Assembly: GCF_014694455.1 (NCBI RefSeq)
Contig: NZ_JAAUWT010000017.1
Span: forward strand, 62,001-126,000
DNA: 64,000 nucleotides
From: Vibrio sp. S9_S30
GTDB lineage: Bacteria > Pseudomonadota > Gammaproteobacteria > Enterobacterales > Vibrionaceae
Direction of reading: 5' to 3'
Of this stretch, positions 1 to 9,202 are shown one piece after another. The notes beneath the pieces were generated by a model, which saw only the letters and a list, made by a program, of their open reading frames with translations, was not told where the DNA came from and did no database searches. A program made the position numbers and the translations under genes. How positions within the stretch are numbered: position 1 is the stretch's first letter; the number at the start of each line of letters is the position of its first letter.

Positions 1-2
1 TC

Positions 3-1871
3 GATCAACGTATCAACACGCATTACGAATCCATGTTTGCCATTGGTGTGGACGAAATGTCTTGGGATGATCTGGATGACACGCATTATGATTGGCCCTC
101 GATTGAAGAAGTACGCCGCTATCGTGATCAAGTAAAGTCGATCATCGAAAGCACCATTCATTCTATGCCCTTAAGCCTGCCAATCACTCAAGATCAACCT
201 GCCTGGGCCATTTTGATGGGGATTGAACACGAACGTATCCACCTAGAAACCTCATCCGTGATCATCCGTCAACTGCCCATCGATGACGTCACCCCCCACC
301 CATTTTGGGCAAGCTGCACAGATACGGGAAAGGCACCAACAAATAGCCTAGTAAGCATCGCCGGGAACAGTGTGACACTGGGGAAACCACCTGAAGATGC
401 CACATACGGTTGGGATAATGAATTTGGCACTCAACACTGTCAGGTGGCGGATTTTAAGGCGTCGAAATTTTTGGTTTCGAACCAAGAATACATGGCGTTT
501 GTCAAAGATGAAGGCTATCAGCAGCTGCGTTTTTGGAATGAAGAAGGGCAACGCTGGCTTAAGTACACCCAAGCCACCATGCCGCGATTTTGGCGACTCA
601 AAGAAGGCACGTATTGGCAACGCAACCTGACCGAAAACATTCCTCTGCCTTTGGATTGGCCAGTCGAAGTGAACCAGCTGGAAGCAAAGGCCTTCTGTAA
701 CTGGAAAGCCGAACAAACTCAGTCAAACATTCGGCTGTTAACAGAGCCTGAATGGCAATTATTACGCGATAATATTGATCAAGATTCCCCGATTTGGCAC
801 GAAATTCCCGGCAACTTGCTGCTTTCATTTTATGCGTCATCTTGCCCAGTCAATCGCTTTGGACATAACGGATTATTTGACGTGGTAGGCAATGTTTGGC
901 AGCACACCGAAACCCCAATCGACGGGTTCAGTGGCTTTGAAGTTCATCCACTTTATGACGACTTCTCCACCCCTACCTTTGATGGCAAACACAACCTAAT
1001 TAAAGGAGGATCTTGGATATCAACCGGCAATGAAGCCATTCGTTCATCTCGCTATGCGTTTCGTCGCCATTTCTATCAGCACGCAGGGTTTCGTTATGTC
1101 GAATCGGATCAAAATCCTCAAGATATGGTCTCCATGAACATTTATGAAACCGATGAACTGATCTCTCAATACCTTGAATTCCATTACGGGAGCGAATACT
1201 TCAATGTACCCAATTTCTGTGTGAACGGTATCGAGCAGGTGATGAAAACCATTCAGGTTACACATCATACCCGTGCGTTAGACATTGGTTGCTCCGTTGG
1301 GCGGGCGACGTTTGAACTCGCGAAGCATTTCGATCATGTGGATGGCATCGATTTCTCGGCACGATTTATCCAGCAAGCCTACGCATTGACCGAGCAAGGA
1401 GAAAAACGCTACACCATACGCACCGAAGGGGATCTGGTTGAATTCAAGAGCGTGACGCTCGAAAGCCTAGGGTATACCCACCTCAAAGATAAAGTGAGCT
1501 TCATGCAAGGCGATGCGTGTAACCTCAAACCTCAATACACCCATTATGACTTGGTTTACGCATCAAACCTGATCGACAGATTGTCGGATCCTCAGTCCTT
1601 TCTTAGCAGCATAAGCCAGCGCCTAAACCAAGGCGGTTACCTAGTGATCGCGTCACCCTATACTTGGTTAGAGGACTACACAGATAAGGAAAATTGGTTG
1701 GGGGGAATCAAAGTGAACGGTGAAAACCACACCACGCTGGATGGGCTAACCGAAGCACTGATGGGTGAATTCGAACTCATCGCAGTGAAAGACGTGCCTT
1801 TTGTGATTCGCGAAACCCAGCGCAAGTTTCAGCATACGTTATCAGAAATGAGCATTTGGAAAAAACGCTAA
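3..1871 (+). CDS. ovoA: 5-histidylcysteine sulfoxide synthase/methyltransferase OvoA, 5' end outside window
   Basis: Ovothiol biosynthesis enzyme: an iron- and oxygen-dependent sulfoxide synthase that joins cysteine to C5 of histidine, fused to a SAM methyltransferase that later methylates the imidazole. The reading frame is open to the window edge, so the first ATG at 33 is internal and the protein is longer than the 612 residues counted from there. Numbering from that ATG, the DinB-like iron-binding motif HERIHLE (HxxxHxE) is near residue 65, the formylglycine-generating-enzyme-like domain follows (GGSW and FRRHFYQHAGFRYV near 320-360), and the methyltransferase motif LDIGCSVGRAT is near 415. 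The three-domain order separates OvoA from the two-domain EgtB. No ovoB-like PLP lyase is in view. Confidence 0.93.
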   Translation, partial: DQRINTHYESMFAIGVDEMSWDDLDDTHYDWPSIEEVRRYRDQVKSIIESTIHSMPLSLPITQDQPAWAILMGIEHERIHLETSSVIIRQLPIDDVTPHPFWASCTDTGKAPTNSLVSIAGNSVTLGKPPEDATYGWDNEFGTQHCQVADFKASKFLVSNQEYMAFVKDEGYQQLRFWNEEGQRWLKYTQATMPRFWRLKEGTYWQRNLTENIPLPLDWPVEVNQLEAKAFCNWKAEQTQSNIRLLTEPEWQLLRDNIDQDSPIWHEIPGNLLLSFYASSCPVNRFGHNGLFDVVGNVWQHTETPIDGFSGFEVHPLYDDFSTPTFDGKHNLIKGGSWISTGNEAIRSSRYAFRRHFYQHAGFRYVESDQNPQDMVSMNIYETDELISQYLEFHYGSEYFNVPNFCVNGIEQVMKTIQVTHHTRALDIGCSVGRATFELAKHFDHVDGIDFSARFIQQAYALTEQGEKRYTIRTEGDLVEFKSVTLESLGYTHLKDKVSFMQGDACNLKPQYTHYDLVYASNLIDRLSDPQSFLSSISQRLNQGGYLVIASPYTWLEDYTDKENWLGGIKVNGENHTTLDGLTEALMGEFELIAVKDVPFVIRETQRKFQHTLSEMSIWKKR

Positions 1872-1905
1872 CTTAAACGCTTATTGCATGCTGACAATCT
1901 GAACA

Positions 1906-1938
1906 TTGGGGGGCTACACATAAGCCCCCCAACTTTTT
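1906..1938 (+). terminator. rho-independent terminator of ovoA
   Basis: A perfect 10-bp stem (TTGGGGGGCT with AGCCCCCCAA) closes a 7-nt loop and is followed by CTTTTT, 35 bases after the ovoA stop codon. Confidence 0.9.
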
Positions 1939-2053
1939 ATCACTTTGATTATGTTGATATTCAGTTCATCTTCACACTCACATTCAGGTTCCCTCGCTTA
2001 AAAACCCAAACCGCACTGTTCAAAAAACAACCACCCATTCTCAGTAATGAAAC

Positions 2054-2099
2054 TTTACTTTATTCATATATAAAAACAATATTTATATAGGAAAGTAAA
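2054..2099. promoter_or_regulatory. AT-rich nested inverted repeats, possible promoter/operator of the catabolic cluster
   Basis: TTTACTTT at 2054-2061 is inverted as AAAGTAAA at 2092-2099, and inside it ATATAAA at 2068-2074 is inverted as TTTATAT at 2082-2088. This is the only intergenic space between the ovoA terminator and the first cluster gene, so the promoter should lie here. The regulator could be the IclR protein encoded at 11809, but nothing in the sequence proves that. Confidence 0.35.
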
Positions 2100-2116
2100 T
2101 TGTCATCAACCATTGG

Positions 2117-3334
2117 ATGGTAGCAACCGACATGTCATACGAACAATCGACAACGATAAAAGGGCTCGCTTGGGATCATGAGCGCTGCTGCGGTCCACTT
2201 GATGCCAGCATCCCTTTGTTTAAAAAGGACAACCCACATATTGACATTCAGTGGGATAAGCAACCACTCAGCGCCTTCGGTGAAGGCGATCTGAACCAAA
2301 TGTTGCAGCAATACGATTTGCTTATCATCGATCACCCTTTTATTGGTGAAGCCAAAGAAGGCCGCTACTTTCACGATTTGAAGCGCTTACTGCCTCATGA
2401 ATTGATCGACGCCCATCGCCGTGACGCCGTTGGTCCCTCTTTCCAATCTTATTGCCACCATGATCAATTGCTGGCTTTGCCTATTGATGCGGCCTCTCAA
2501 GTCGCGGTCAGCCGTCCTGATGTGATGGCATCGCACGGCTGGCAAAGCCCAAAGACCTATCAAGAACTCATAGCACTGAGTAAAAAAGTACAGAAAAAAG
2601 GGCTTTACATTGGCTACCCTGCCGCCGAAATAGACATCATGTGCAGTTACCTCACCATCAGTGCGGCGCTGGGTTCCCCATTGAAAGAGGAAGGGGCATT
2701 TACCGATTTCACGACATTCTCTAAAACCATAAGCATGCTCAAAGCAATGCTTTCCTATGCTCACCCAAACGCTCTGTCGTGGAACCCCATTCAGTGCTAC
2801 GACTACATGATTGAACATGATGATGTCCCCTACAGCCCCTTAGGGTTCGGCTATTTGAATTACTCCTCCACAGCCTGTTCGACGCCACTCAGTTTTCACA
2901 ACATTGTGGCTTTCAACAATACATTGCCAGCTCGTTGTGGCTTATTGGGTGGGGCGGGCATCGCCATCAGCAAACACAGCGACAACCCAGAAGAAGCCGC
3001 GAAATACCTCGCCTTTCTTTGCTCTCCTGACTATCAAAGTTCAGGCTATATCTTTGCGGGGGGGCAACCGGCTTTCGGGGCGGCTTGGCGTAACCAAAAG
3101 GCCGATGAGCAATTCGGGCATTTCTTTTCTCAAACCCTCGAAGCAACGGAACACGCTTACCTGCGCCCAAGATTTTCAGGGTTCATGACGTTCTTTCGCA
3201 GCGCCATGCCTGTGATTGCCAGCCTTGTGACCAGCGACACCAGCAACACCTCCCAAGTTTGGAAAGAGTTATCTGAACGATTCGCAACATGCCAGCCATC
3301 TCCAAACCAAGACCATGAAGGATCTCTAGCATGA
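2117..3334 (+). CDS. solute-binding-protein-like protein (ABC family 1 fold) without signal peptide
   Basis: A 405-residue protein resembling family 1 extracellular solute-binding proteins: a polar N-terminal lobe with DLLIIDHPF, then ALPIDAASQVAVSRPD, GLLGGAGIAISKHSDNPEEAAKYLAFL and a C-terminal GQPAFGAAW segment. The last three are typical of sugar-binding proteins. It begins with a charged, polar sequence (MVATDMSYEQ) and has no hydrophobic signal segment, so it is predicted to stay in the cytoplasm. It overlaps the CoA-transferase gene by ATGA, which implies translational coupling. A second possible start is the ATG at 2132; neither has a strong Shine-Dalgarno. A cytoplasmic ligand sensor or enzyme partner is possible; the function is unknown. 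Confidence 0.7.
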   Translation: MVATDMSYEQSTTIKGLAWDHERCCGPLDASIPLFKKDNPHIDIQWDKQPLSAFGEGDLNQMLQQYDLLIIDHPFIGEAKEGRYFHDLKRLLPHELIDAHRRDAVGPSFQSYCHHDQLLALPIDAASQVAVSRPDVMASHGWQSPKTYQELIALSKKVQKKGLYIGYPAAEIDIMCSYLTISAALGSPLKEEGAFTDFTTFSKTISMLKAMLSYAHPNALSWNPIQCYDYMIEHDDVPYSPLGFGYLNYSSTACSTPLSFHNIVAFNNTLPARCGLLGGAGIAISKHSDNPEEAAKYLAFLCSPDYQSSGYIFAGGQPAFGAAWRNQKADEQFGHFFSQTLEATEHAYLRPRFSGFMTFFRSAMPVIASLVTSDTSNTSQVWKELSERFATCQPSPNQDHEGSLA

Positions 3335-4551
3335 ACAAAGCACTCAACGGCGTCAAAGTATTGGATTTCAGTCACCTCCTTCAAGGTCCTTTTGCCACCC
3401 AAATGCTAGGCGATATGGGCGCAGACATTATTAAAATAGAACGCCATGGAAAGGGGGATTTATTTCGCAGCATCACCTTTTTCAATCAATGGGTGGGCGG
3501 AAGTGAAAGCCCGAGCTTTTTGGCTTGGAACCGCAATAAACGTTCTTTGGCGGTCAACCTAAAGAGCCCAGACGTACACCAATGCATTATGGAAATCGCC
3601 AAAACGGCTGATGTGGTGGTTCAAAATTTTCGCCCCGGTGTGTTGGACAAATTGGGCTACGGCTATGACGATTTCAAAGCAGTGAATGACCGCATTATCT
3701 ACTGTTCGGGTTCCGGTTACGGAGAGAGTGGTCCTTATCTGAACCGGCCGGGACAAGACATGTTGGTGCAGGGCTTGACGGGGCTGGCGTCCAACACAGG
3801 GCGTGCCAGTCAACCTCCCGTGCCAACGGGCGCAGGGATTGCCGACCAAATTGGTGCAATGAACATGGTCTATGCCATTTTGTCGGCATTGTATTACCGC
3901 GAAAAAACAGGGAAAGGACAAAAATTAGAAATCAACTTGCTGGCGGGAATGATGGCGCACCTAGGGCAAGAATACCTCACCGTACTCAATTTAGATCAGG
4001 ACTTCGAACGCCCAGATTCAGGGATTGGCCACCCGGGAATGGACGCACCTTTTGGGGTGTATCAATGCAGCGATGGTTTTGTCAGTATCGCTATGAGCCC
4101 ATTTTCAACCCTCATTGATGTGCTTGGTGCCCACCACCTTTCCGTTTACGACGATCCCCAGACTCTCTTTGATAAGCGGGACGAAATTTGGGCAGCCATC
4201 AATAAAGAGACACAAACATTCACTCAATCCGAACTGATGCAACGTCTGCTGGAAGCCGACGTATGGTGCGGCGAAATCAAAGATTTTCGTCAGGCAAGCA
4301 AGGATCCACAAGTCACCCACCTTGGCATGATCACGGAATATCAGCACCCGACCGCGGGTAAGGTAAAAGTGGTCGCGCCCGCAGTAAAAATGAGTGAAAC
4401 GCCCCCTACGATTGACCGTCCCGCGCCTTTAGTGGGGCAACACAGTATCGAGATCCTTCGCGAGCATGGAATCGACGAAGAATGGATTGAAAAATTGACG
4501 CAATCAGAAGATATAACGGTGCAAATACGACATGAGAACCATACCCAATGA
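3331..4551 (+). CDS. CaiB/BaiF family (family III) CoA-transferase
   Basis: Transfers CoA between an acyl-CoA donor and a carboxylic acid in the cytoplasm. The 406-residue protein starts with the family hallmark (GVKVLDFSHLLQGPFA, then MGADIIKIER) and has NFRPGVLDKLG near 99-109. PGQDMLVQG contains Asp143, at the position of the catalytic aspartate of formyl-CoA transferases. Length is normal. It is coupled to the preceding gene by a 4-nt ATGA overlap. The last codons fall inside a 16-bp tandem repeat that runs on past the stop. The acid substrate cannot be read from sequence; a product of the adjoining lactonase or dehydrogenase is a reasonable guess. Confidence 0.9.
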   Translation: MNKALNGVKVLDFSHLLQGPFATQMLGDMGADIIKIERHGKGDLFRSITFFNQWVGGSESPSFLAWNRNKRSLAVNLKSPDVHQCIMEIAKTADVVVQNFRPGVLDKLGYGYDDFKAVNDRIIYCSGSGYGESGPYLNRPGQDMLVQGLTGLASNTGRASQPPVPTGAGIADQIGAMNMVYAILSALYYREKTGKGQKLEINLLAGMMAHLGQEYLTVLNLDQDFERPDSGIGHPGMDAPFGVYQCSDGFVSIAMSPFSTLIDVLGAHHLSVYDDPQTLFDKRDEIWAAINKETQTFTQSELMQRLLEADVWCGEIKDFRQASKDPQVTHLGMITEYQHPTAGKVKVVAPAVKMSETPPTIDRPAPLVGQHSIEILREHGIDEEWIEKLTQSEDITVQIRHENHTQ

Positions 4552-4585
4552 GCACCATACCCAATGAGCACCATACGACATGAGC
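4522..4585. repeat. 16-bp degenerate tandem repeat, four units, crossing a stop codon
   Basis: Four consecutive 16-bp units lie at 4522-4537, 4538-4553, 4554-4569 and 4570-4585. Units 2 and 3 are identical (ACCATACCCAATGAGC); units 1 and 4 share the variant ending ACGACATGAG. The CoA-transferase stop codon (4549-4551) lies in unit 2. Units 3 and 4 are noncoding spacer before the binding-protein gene. Confidence 0.85.
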
Positions 4586-4675
4586 ACTAAGATCCGGTGA
4601 TCTTAATTGCCATGCCATATTGCTGTCGGATGCATTCCTCACCATGAGGTAAACACCATCTAGGAGAAACAACTA

Positions 4676-5710
4676 ATGAAAGGATTCATCACTAAAACAA
4701 GCCATCTGGTCTTACTCTCTGTCTCCATAATGACGGCAGGCGTTGCTGTCGCGTCGGAAGGGCCGAAAACGGCCGGATATATCGTGAACTACGCCACCCA
4801 TGAATGGTATCAGAACGTGATCAAAGGGATGGAACAGCGCGGTAAAGAACTGGGCGTAAAACTGGAAGTGATCGATGCCAACCTCGACATCGCCAAGCAG
4901 GTGTCGGCGGCCGAAGATTTTATGGCCAGAAACATAGACGTACTGATCATCACCCCCGTAAACGAACAAGGTGTGGTCCCCATTCTTCGTCGCGCCAAAG
5001 CGAATGGCATTCCCGTCGTACTGGAAGGCAGCCCAGCCAAAGGCATGCAAACCTTAGTCGCGATCTGTGATTACGACACGGGCTACAACGCGGGGGTCGA
5101 AACAGGCAAGCTCGCGAAAGACACCATCGAAGGACAAGTTCGAGTCATGAACGTGGGCTTGCCTTTGCTTTCCGCAACCGTGCTACGTAGCCAAGGGTTT
5201 ATGGACGGTCTACAAACCATTCTTCCAGACGCCACGATGGTGCATGACCTAGACGGAGGCGGTAACCCAGATCGTTCGCAAGAAGTCTCTTCTGCGGCAC
5301 TGGCGGCCGACGCCAAAATCAACGTGATTTACGGCATCAACGATTCATCAGCGTTAGGAGGGTTGCAAGCTTGGCGAGCGGCGGGGCTATCGGAAGATCA
5401 GCTGATCGTTGTTGGTACGGGCGGTGAAGGTTTGGCGTTCTTAAACGAAATGTCGAAAGAAAACAGCCCGCTGAAACTGGAAGCGGCGATGTTCCCAGAA
5501 AAAGTCGGCTTTACTACCATGGATACGGCGGTGGCGCTCTTTAAAGAGGAAAGCTTGCCGGAGCATGTTGTAAGCCCAACCACAACGCTCACCTTAGCCA
5601 ACTACAGCCAATACTACTCTTACGACGGCAAGTCTCGTCAGATCCAGTGGGACACCGTCAACAGCTTGACCCCTGCGAAAAAATGCATGAAGTACGCGTC
5701 TGATCTATAG
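4676..5710 (+). CDS. periplasmic sugar-binding protein of an RbsB/RhaS-type ABC importer
   Basis: Captures the transported solute in the periplasm. The 344-residue precursor begins with a Sec signal peptide (MKGFITKTSH, hydrophobic core LVLLSVSIM, cleavage likely after AVAS-A-type residues near 27). The mature part follows the periplasmic-binding-protein type 1 pattern: AGYIVNYATHEWYQNVIKGM, DVLIITPVNEQGVVPILRRA, GIPVVLEGS and a later INVIYGINDSSALGGLQAWRAAG. Start supported by AGGAG at 4663-4667. It leads the transporter set; a hairpin follows the stop. The ligand is not identifiable; family members bind ribose, rhamnose, AI-2 or polyols. Confidence 0.9.
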   Translation: MKGFITKTSHLVLLSVSIMTAGVAVASEGPKTAGYIVNYATHEWYQNVIKGMEQRGKELGVKLEVIDANLDIAKQVSAAEDFMARNIDVLIITPVNEQGVVPILRRAKANGIPVVLEGSPAKGMQTLVAICDYDTGYNAGVETGKLAKDTIEGQVRVMNVGLPLLSATVLRSQGFMDGLQTILPDATMVHDLDGGGNPDRSQEVSSAALAADAKINVIYGINDSSALGGLQAWRAAGLSEDQLIVVGTGGEGLAFLNEMSKENSPLKLEAAMFPEKVGFTTMDTAVALFKEESLPEHVVSPTTTLTLANYSQYYSYDGKSRQIQWDTVNSLTPAKKCMKYASDL

Positions 5711-5730
5711 GGAGCGCTCTCGTCATATTT

Positions 5731-5755
5731 GGCGGCAACGGCGTTCGTTGTCGCC
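5731..5755 (+). other. intergenic RNA hairpin between binding-protein and permease genes
   Basis: GGCGGCAACG pairs with CGTTGTCGCC (10 bp, one G-U pair) around a 5-nt loop. There is no T-run, so full termination is unlikely. Hairpins at this position commonly protect the binding-protein message from 3' decay, raising its level over the permease; that role is inferred here. Confidence 0.6.
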
Positions 5756-5784
5756 TACTCGCATAAATTAGTAGGAGTAAGGCT

Positions 5785-6753
5785 ATGGATAAGCCGTCTT
5801 CGCCTCCGTTCTGGCGGAAGATTATTCACTCAAAATCGCTCTTTCTGGTGATTTTGTTGGCGGCGTTAATCATTGGATTGAGCATTGCGTCCGATCGATT
5901 TCTGACCCCAGCAAATGCCGTCGCCGTATTGCACCAATCGTCACTGGTGCTCATCGTTGCCGTAGGCATGACATTGCTATTGATCAGTGGCGAAGTCGAT
6001 ATCTCGGTGGGCGCCACAATGGGCTTTGCTTCTTGCGTCGTCATGGATGTCCTCAATACCACCCGTAGCTTGCTGGCTGGCATTCTGGCTGGGATTCTAT
6101 TTGGCGTCGTGGTAGGCATCTTCAATGGATTGATCACCACTCGTTTAAAGGTGAACTCACTGATTGGCACCATCGCAACCATGATGATTTTGCAGGGGGG
6201 CGTTTTTTTGTATACCCGTGAGGCTATCCAAAACCACCATCAACTGCCTGCATTTTCAAGTATTGCGACGGGCTACTGGTTGGGGATCCCCGTCCCAGTC
6301 ATCATCGCCGCTTTTGTGGTCGTTATTGGCGGAGTGCTCCTATCTCGAACCCGTCAAGGTCGCCTGATCAGTGCCGTGGGGGCCAACCCCAATGCGGCGA
6401 AACTCTCGGGCATCTCCCCCAGTAAAGTCAAAATAACCGCATTTGTTCTCTTAGGAGCATTAACAGGGATTGCGGCTGTCATTCTGGCATCCCTTCTGAA
6501 TGCCGGTCAGCCAACTGCCGGAAAGGGCTTTGAGCTGATTGTGATTGCGGCGGTGTTGTTGGGTGGCACCAGTCTGTTTGGTGGCAGTGGTTCCATCATC
6601 GGGACGGTATTGGCGGTGATGATCTTAAAAATCATCGATAACGGCATCATCATTCTTGGTTGGAATCAAGACTGGCAAATCATCATTCCGGGCGTGTTTC
6701 TGATTCTCGCCGTCTACCTCGACATCGTGAGGAGGAAGCCTTCTTATGAATGA
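5785..6753 (+). CDS. ABC sugar transporter permease (RbsC/BPD_transp_2 family), first of two
   Basis: Inner-membrane subunit of the importer, 322 residues, almost entirely hydrophobic helices (SLFLVILLAALIIGLSIA at the start). It has the family motif GEVDISVGATMGFAS near 71 and the late GGTSLFGGSGSIIGTVLAVMIL segment. TTRQGRLISAVGANPNAAKLSGI-type sequence near 185-210 matches the cytoplasmic loop that contacts the ATPase. AGGAG precedes the start. It overlaps the ATPase gene by 8 nt. With the second permease it probably forms a heterodimer, as in the rhamnose and AI-2 importers. Confidence 0.92.
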   Translation: MDKPSSPPFWRKIIHSKSLFLVILLAALIIGLSIASDRFLTPANAVAVLHQSSLVLIVAVGMTLLLISGEVDISVGATMGFASCVVMDVLNTTRSLLAGILAGILFGVVVGIFNGLITTRLKVNSLIGTIATMMILQGGVFLYTREAIQNHHQLPAFSSIATGYWLGIPVPVIIAAFVVVIGGVLLSRTRQGRLISAVGANPNAAKLSGISPSKVKITAFVLLGALTGIAAVILASLLNAGQPTAGKGFELIVIAAVLLGGTSLFGGSGSIIGTVLAVMILKIIDNGIIILGWNQDWQIIIPGVFLILAVYLDIVRRKPSYE

Positions 6754-8236
6754 GCAGAATCCCATCATTAAAATCGATACTCTCTCTAAATCTTTTCCTG
6801 GCGTAAAAGCATTGGATAGTGTGTCTCTGGAGCTCTTCTCCGGTGAAGTCTTAGCGCTGATTGGCGAAAACGGCGCAGGAAAATCCACGCTGATAAAGAT
6901 CCTGTGCGGGGTATTTCCCGCCGATGAAGGCAGCATTACGTTAGATGGAAAGGTGATGCATTTTCAATCCCCTTCCGATGCGCTCAACGCTGGGATCAAA
7001 CCCGTTTTTCAGGAGATTGCACTTATCCCTGAATTCACCGTGGCGGAAAATATCTTTATGGAGCATCATCCGCTCACGTCGTTCGGAACCATTGGCTGGA
7101 AAAGCATTCGACAACACGCCGCTGAGTTATTTGAACAACTGGGGTTTGATTTAGATCCGGATGCCAAAGTCGCGGACTTGCCCATCAGCCAGCAGCAACT
7201 TGTGGAAATTTCCAGAGCCATCAGCTCAGAAGCGAAAGTGGTGGTCATGGATGAACCCACGTCGTCACTCAGCCCAGCCGAAATCAAAAACCTCTTTGTG
7301 GTCATCAACAAGCTTAAAGCCATGGGCATTGCGGTGATCTATGTGAGCCATAAACTCGATGAGTTATTTGAAATCGCGCAGCGCTGTGTGGTCTTGCGAG
7401 ATGGCTGTCATGTCTCCACCAAAGCCATGTCCGATCATACGCATGACACCTTGATAAAAGACATGGTGGGCAGAGAGATCAGCGATCTCTTCCCGAAAAC
7501 CGTACACGAAACCAAAGAAACGCGATTGGAAGTGAAAGGGGTGAACGCTGGGCAAAAACTGAAGCACATCGATTTCCATGCACGATCCGGCGAAGTGGTC
7601 GGCTTTTTTGGCTTAGTCGGAGCGGGGCGAACAGAGCTGGCCAAGGTACTGGTAGGGTACGACCCCATCAGCGAAGGCGAAATCCGCATCAATGGTGAAC
7701 CGCTCACCCCCCACGATACCTCCAAGGCGAAATCGCTGGGGATTGGGCTGATGAGTGAAGATCGTAAAGAGGAAGGGTTGATGCTGGAAGCCGATGTGCA
7801 AAATAATATGAGCCTTGCCTCGCTCGAAAAATTCACTCAAGTCGGCTTCATCAATGATAAGCAAGAGGTGCAGTCCTGTGATGAATACGTCGACCGATTC
7901 AAAATCAAAATCACCTCGTTGTCGCAGCTTTCCGGCACCTTATCCGGTGGAAATCAGCAAAAAGTGATGTTGTCTCGCTGGCTAATGTACGGGTTATCGG
8001 TGCTGGTGGTTGACGAGCCTACGCGGGGCATTGATGTAGGTGCAAAGTCCGAGATATACGCGTTGATCGATTCACTGGCTCAACAGGGCATGTGCGTCAT
8101 CGTCATGACCTCGGAGATGCCCGAATTATTAGGGTTGTGCGATCGCATCTACGTCATGTCTCAGGGAAGGATCACGGCAGAATATCCTCGCTGTGAAGCA
8201 ACACAGGAGAAGGTACTTGATGCAGCAATCCAATAG
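6746..8236 (+). CDS. ABC sugar transporter ATPase with two ATP-binding domains (RbsA/RhaT type)
   Basis: Energises uptake on the cytoplasmic side. In 496 residues there are two ABC cassettes. The first has Walker A GENGAGKST (near 39) and Walker B VVVMDEPTSSL, with an ISQQQLVEISRAI signature. The second has GLVGAGRTEL in place of a canonical Walker A, the signature LSGGNQQKVMLSRWL and Walker B VLVVDEPTRGID. A degenerate second P-loop is normal for this family. The gene overlaps both flanking permease genes (8 nt upstream, 17 nt downstream), so the three are translationally coupled. Confidence 0.94.
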   Translation: MNEQNPIIKIDTLSKSFPGVKALDSVSLELFSGEVLALIGENGAGKSTLIKILCGVFPADEGSITLDGKVMHFQSPSDALNAGIKPVFQEIALIPEFTVAENIFMEHHPLTSFGTIGWKSIRQHAAELFEQLGFDLDPDAKVADLPISQQQLVEISRAISSEAKVVVMDEPTSSLSPAEIKNLFVVINKLKAMGIAVIYVSHKLDELFEIAQRCVVLRDGCHVSTKAMSDHTHDTLIKDMVGREISDLFPKTVHETKETRLEVKGVNAGQKLKHIDFHARSGEVVGFFGLVGAGRTELAKVLVGYDPISEGEIRINGEPLTPHDTSKAKSLGIGLMSEDRKEEGLMLEADVQNNMSLASLEKFTQVGFINDKQEVQSCDEYVDRFKIKITSLSQLSGTLSGGNQQKVMLSRWLMYGLSVLVVDEPTRGIDVGAKSEIYALIDSLAQQGMCVIVMTSEMPELLGLCDRIYVMSQGRITAEYPRCEATQEKVLDAAIQ

Positions 8237-9194
8237 TTCCAATTCATCCACTTCGGCTTGGGGGTGGCTCATCAAACACAACGAGTTTGCGCTGGCGTTA
8301 TCGCTTTTGGTGATCATTCTGATGTTCTCACTACTTTCGGAACATTTCTTCAGTGTGAGAAACCTCACTAACGTATTGGGGCAAGCCGCCATTATTCTCA
8401 CTCTATCTCTTGGTGTCAGTCTGGTCTTTATCTCGGGGGAGGTCGACATTTCCGTCGGATCGCTGGTCGCTGCCGTCGCCATTCCACTGATTGAAATAAT
8501 GAACTACACCGAATCGATGATGTTGGGCATTGTCGGCGCACTCGTCTGTGGGTTGATTATCGGCGTAATCAATGGGTACTTGGTCGTCTACCTCAGGATC
8601 AATTCCCTTATTGTCACGCTTGGCACCTTGTTCATTATTCGGGGTGGGGTTTACCTCTACACTGGGAAAAAAGCCATTGCCGATGAAGTCTATTTAGAAC
8701 CCTTCTTCCAACTTGGCAATGGGCGCTTCATGGATGTGCTCCCGTATCCTGCCCTGATTGCTGGGATCATGGTGGCGTTGCTCGCTTTTGTCTTAAGGCA
8801 TACCCGCTTTGGGCGCAAAGTTTACGCCATTGGAGGCGACGCTAAAGTCGCTCGGCTTGCTGGGTATAACGTACAACGAGTGAAATTCACCTGCTTTGTG
8901 CTCTGTGCGTTAGTGTCCACGGTGGGAGGAATACTCTTGGCATCACGGCTAGGGTCCGCCGTGCACTTAGCTGGGCTGGGGTACGAATTTCAAGCTGTCG
9001 CGGCCGCCGTACTGGGCGGGATCAGCTTGGCCGGAGGCATTGGCAGCTTGGTTGGTGTGCTACTTGGGGTATTGATTCTGGCGTTTGTCTCTAACGGCTT
9101 AGGTATGCTCGGCGCGCCAACAGAATGGCAATTGGTGGTAACCGGTATTGTGATCATCATTGCGGTTACACTCGATTCAATGAAAAAACAATAG
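8220..9194 (+). CDS. ABC sugar transporter permease (RbsC/BPD_transp_2 family), second of two
   Basis: 324-residue inner-membrane subunit with the family motif GEVDISVGSLVAAVA near 75 and LAGGIGSLVGVLLGVLILA near the C-terminus. A longer frame reaches 8193, but the ATG at 8220 has AGGAGAAGG seven bases upstream and begins with a Ser/Asn-rich cytoplasmic tail (MQQSNSSNSS), so it is preferred. It is clearly related to the first permease but not identical, indicating a heterodimeric channel and not a recent duplication. The dehydrogenase gene follows after 8 nt. Confidence 0.91.
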   Translation: MQQSNSSNSSTSAWGWLIKHNEFALALSLLVIILMFSLLSEHFFSVRNLTNVLGQAAIILTLSLGVSLVFISGEVDISVGSLVAAVAIPLIEIMNYTESMMLGIVGALVCGLIIGVINGYLVVYLRINSLIVTLGTLFIIRGGVYLYTGKKAIADEVYLEPFFQLGNGRFMDVLPYPALIAGIMVALLAFVLRHTRFGRKVYAIGGDAKVARLAGYNVQRVKFTCFVLCALVSTVGGILLASRLGSAVHLAGLGYEFQAVAAAVLGGISLAGGIGSLVGVLLGVLILAFVSNGLGMLGAPTEWQLVVTGIVIIIAVTLDSMKKQ

Positions 9195-9202
9195 GTGACA
9201 CA

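Noticed and set aside
1884..2090. 68-residue open frame after ovoA
   Set aside because: It covers the ovoA terminator and the AT-rich promoter region, and the translation has no family character or ribosome site.
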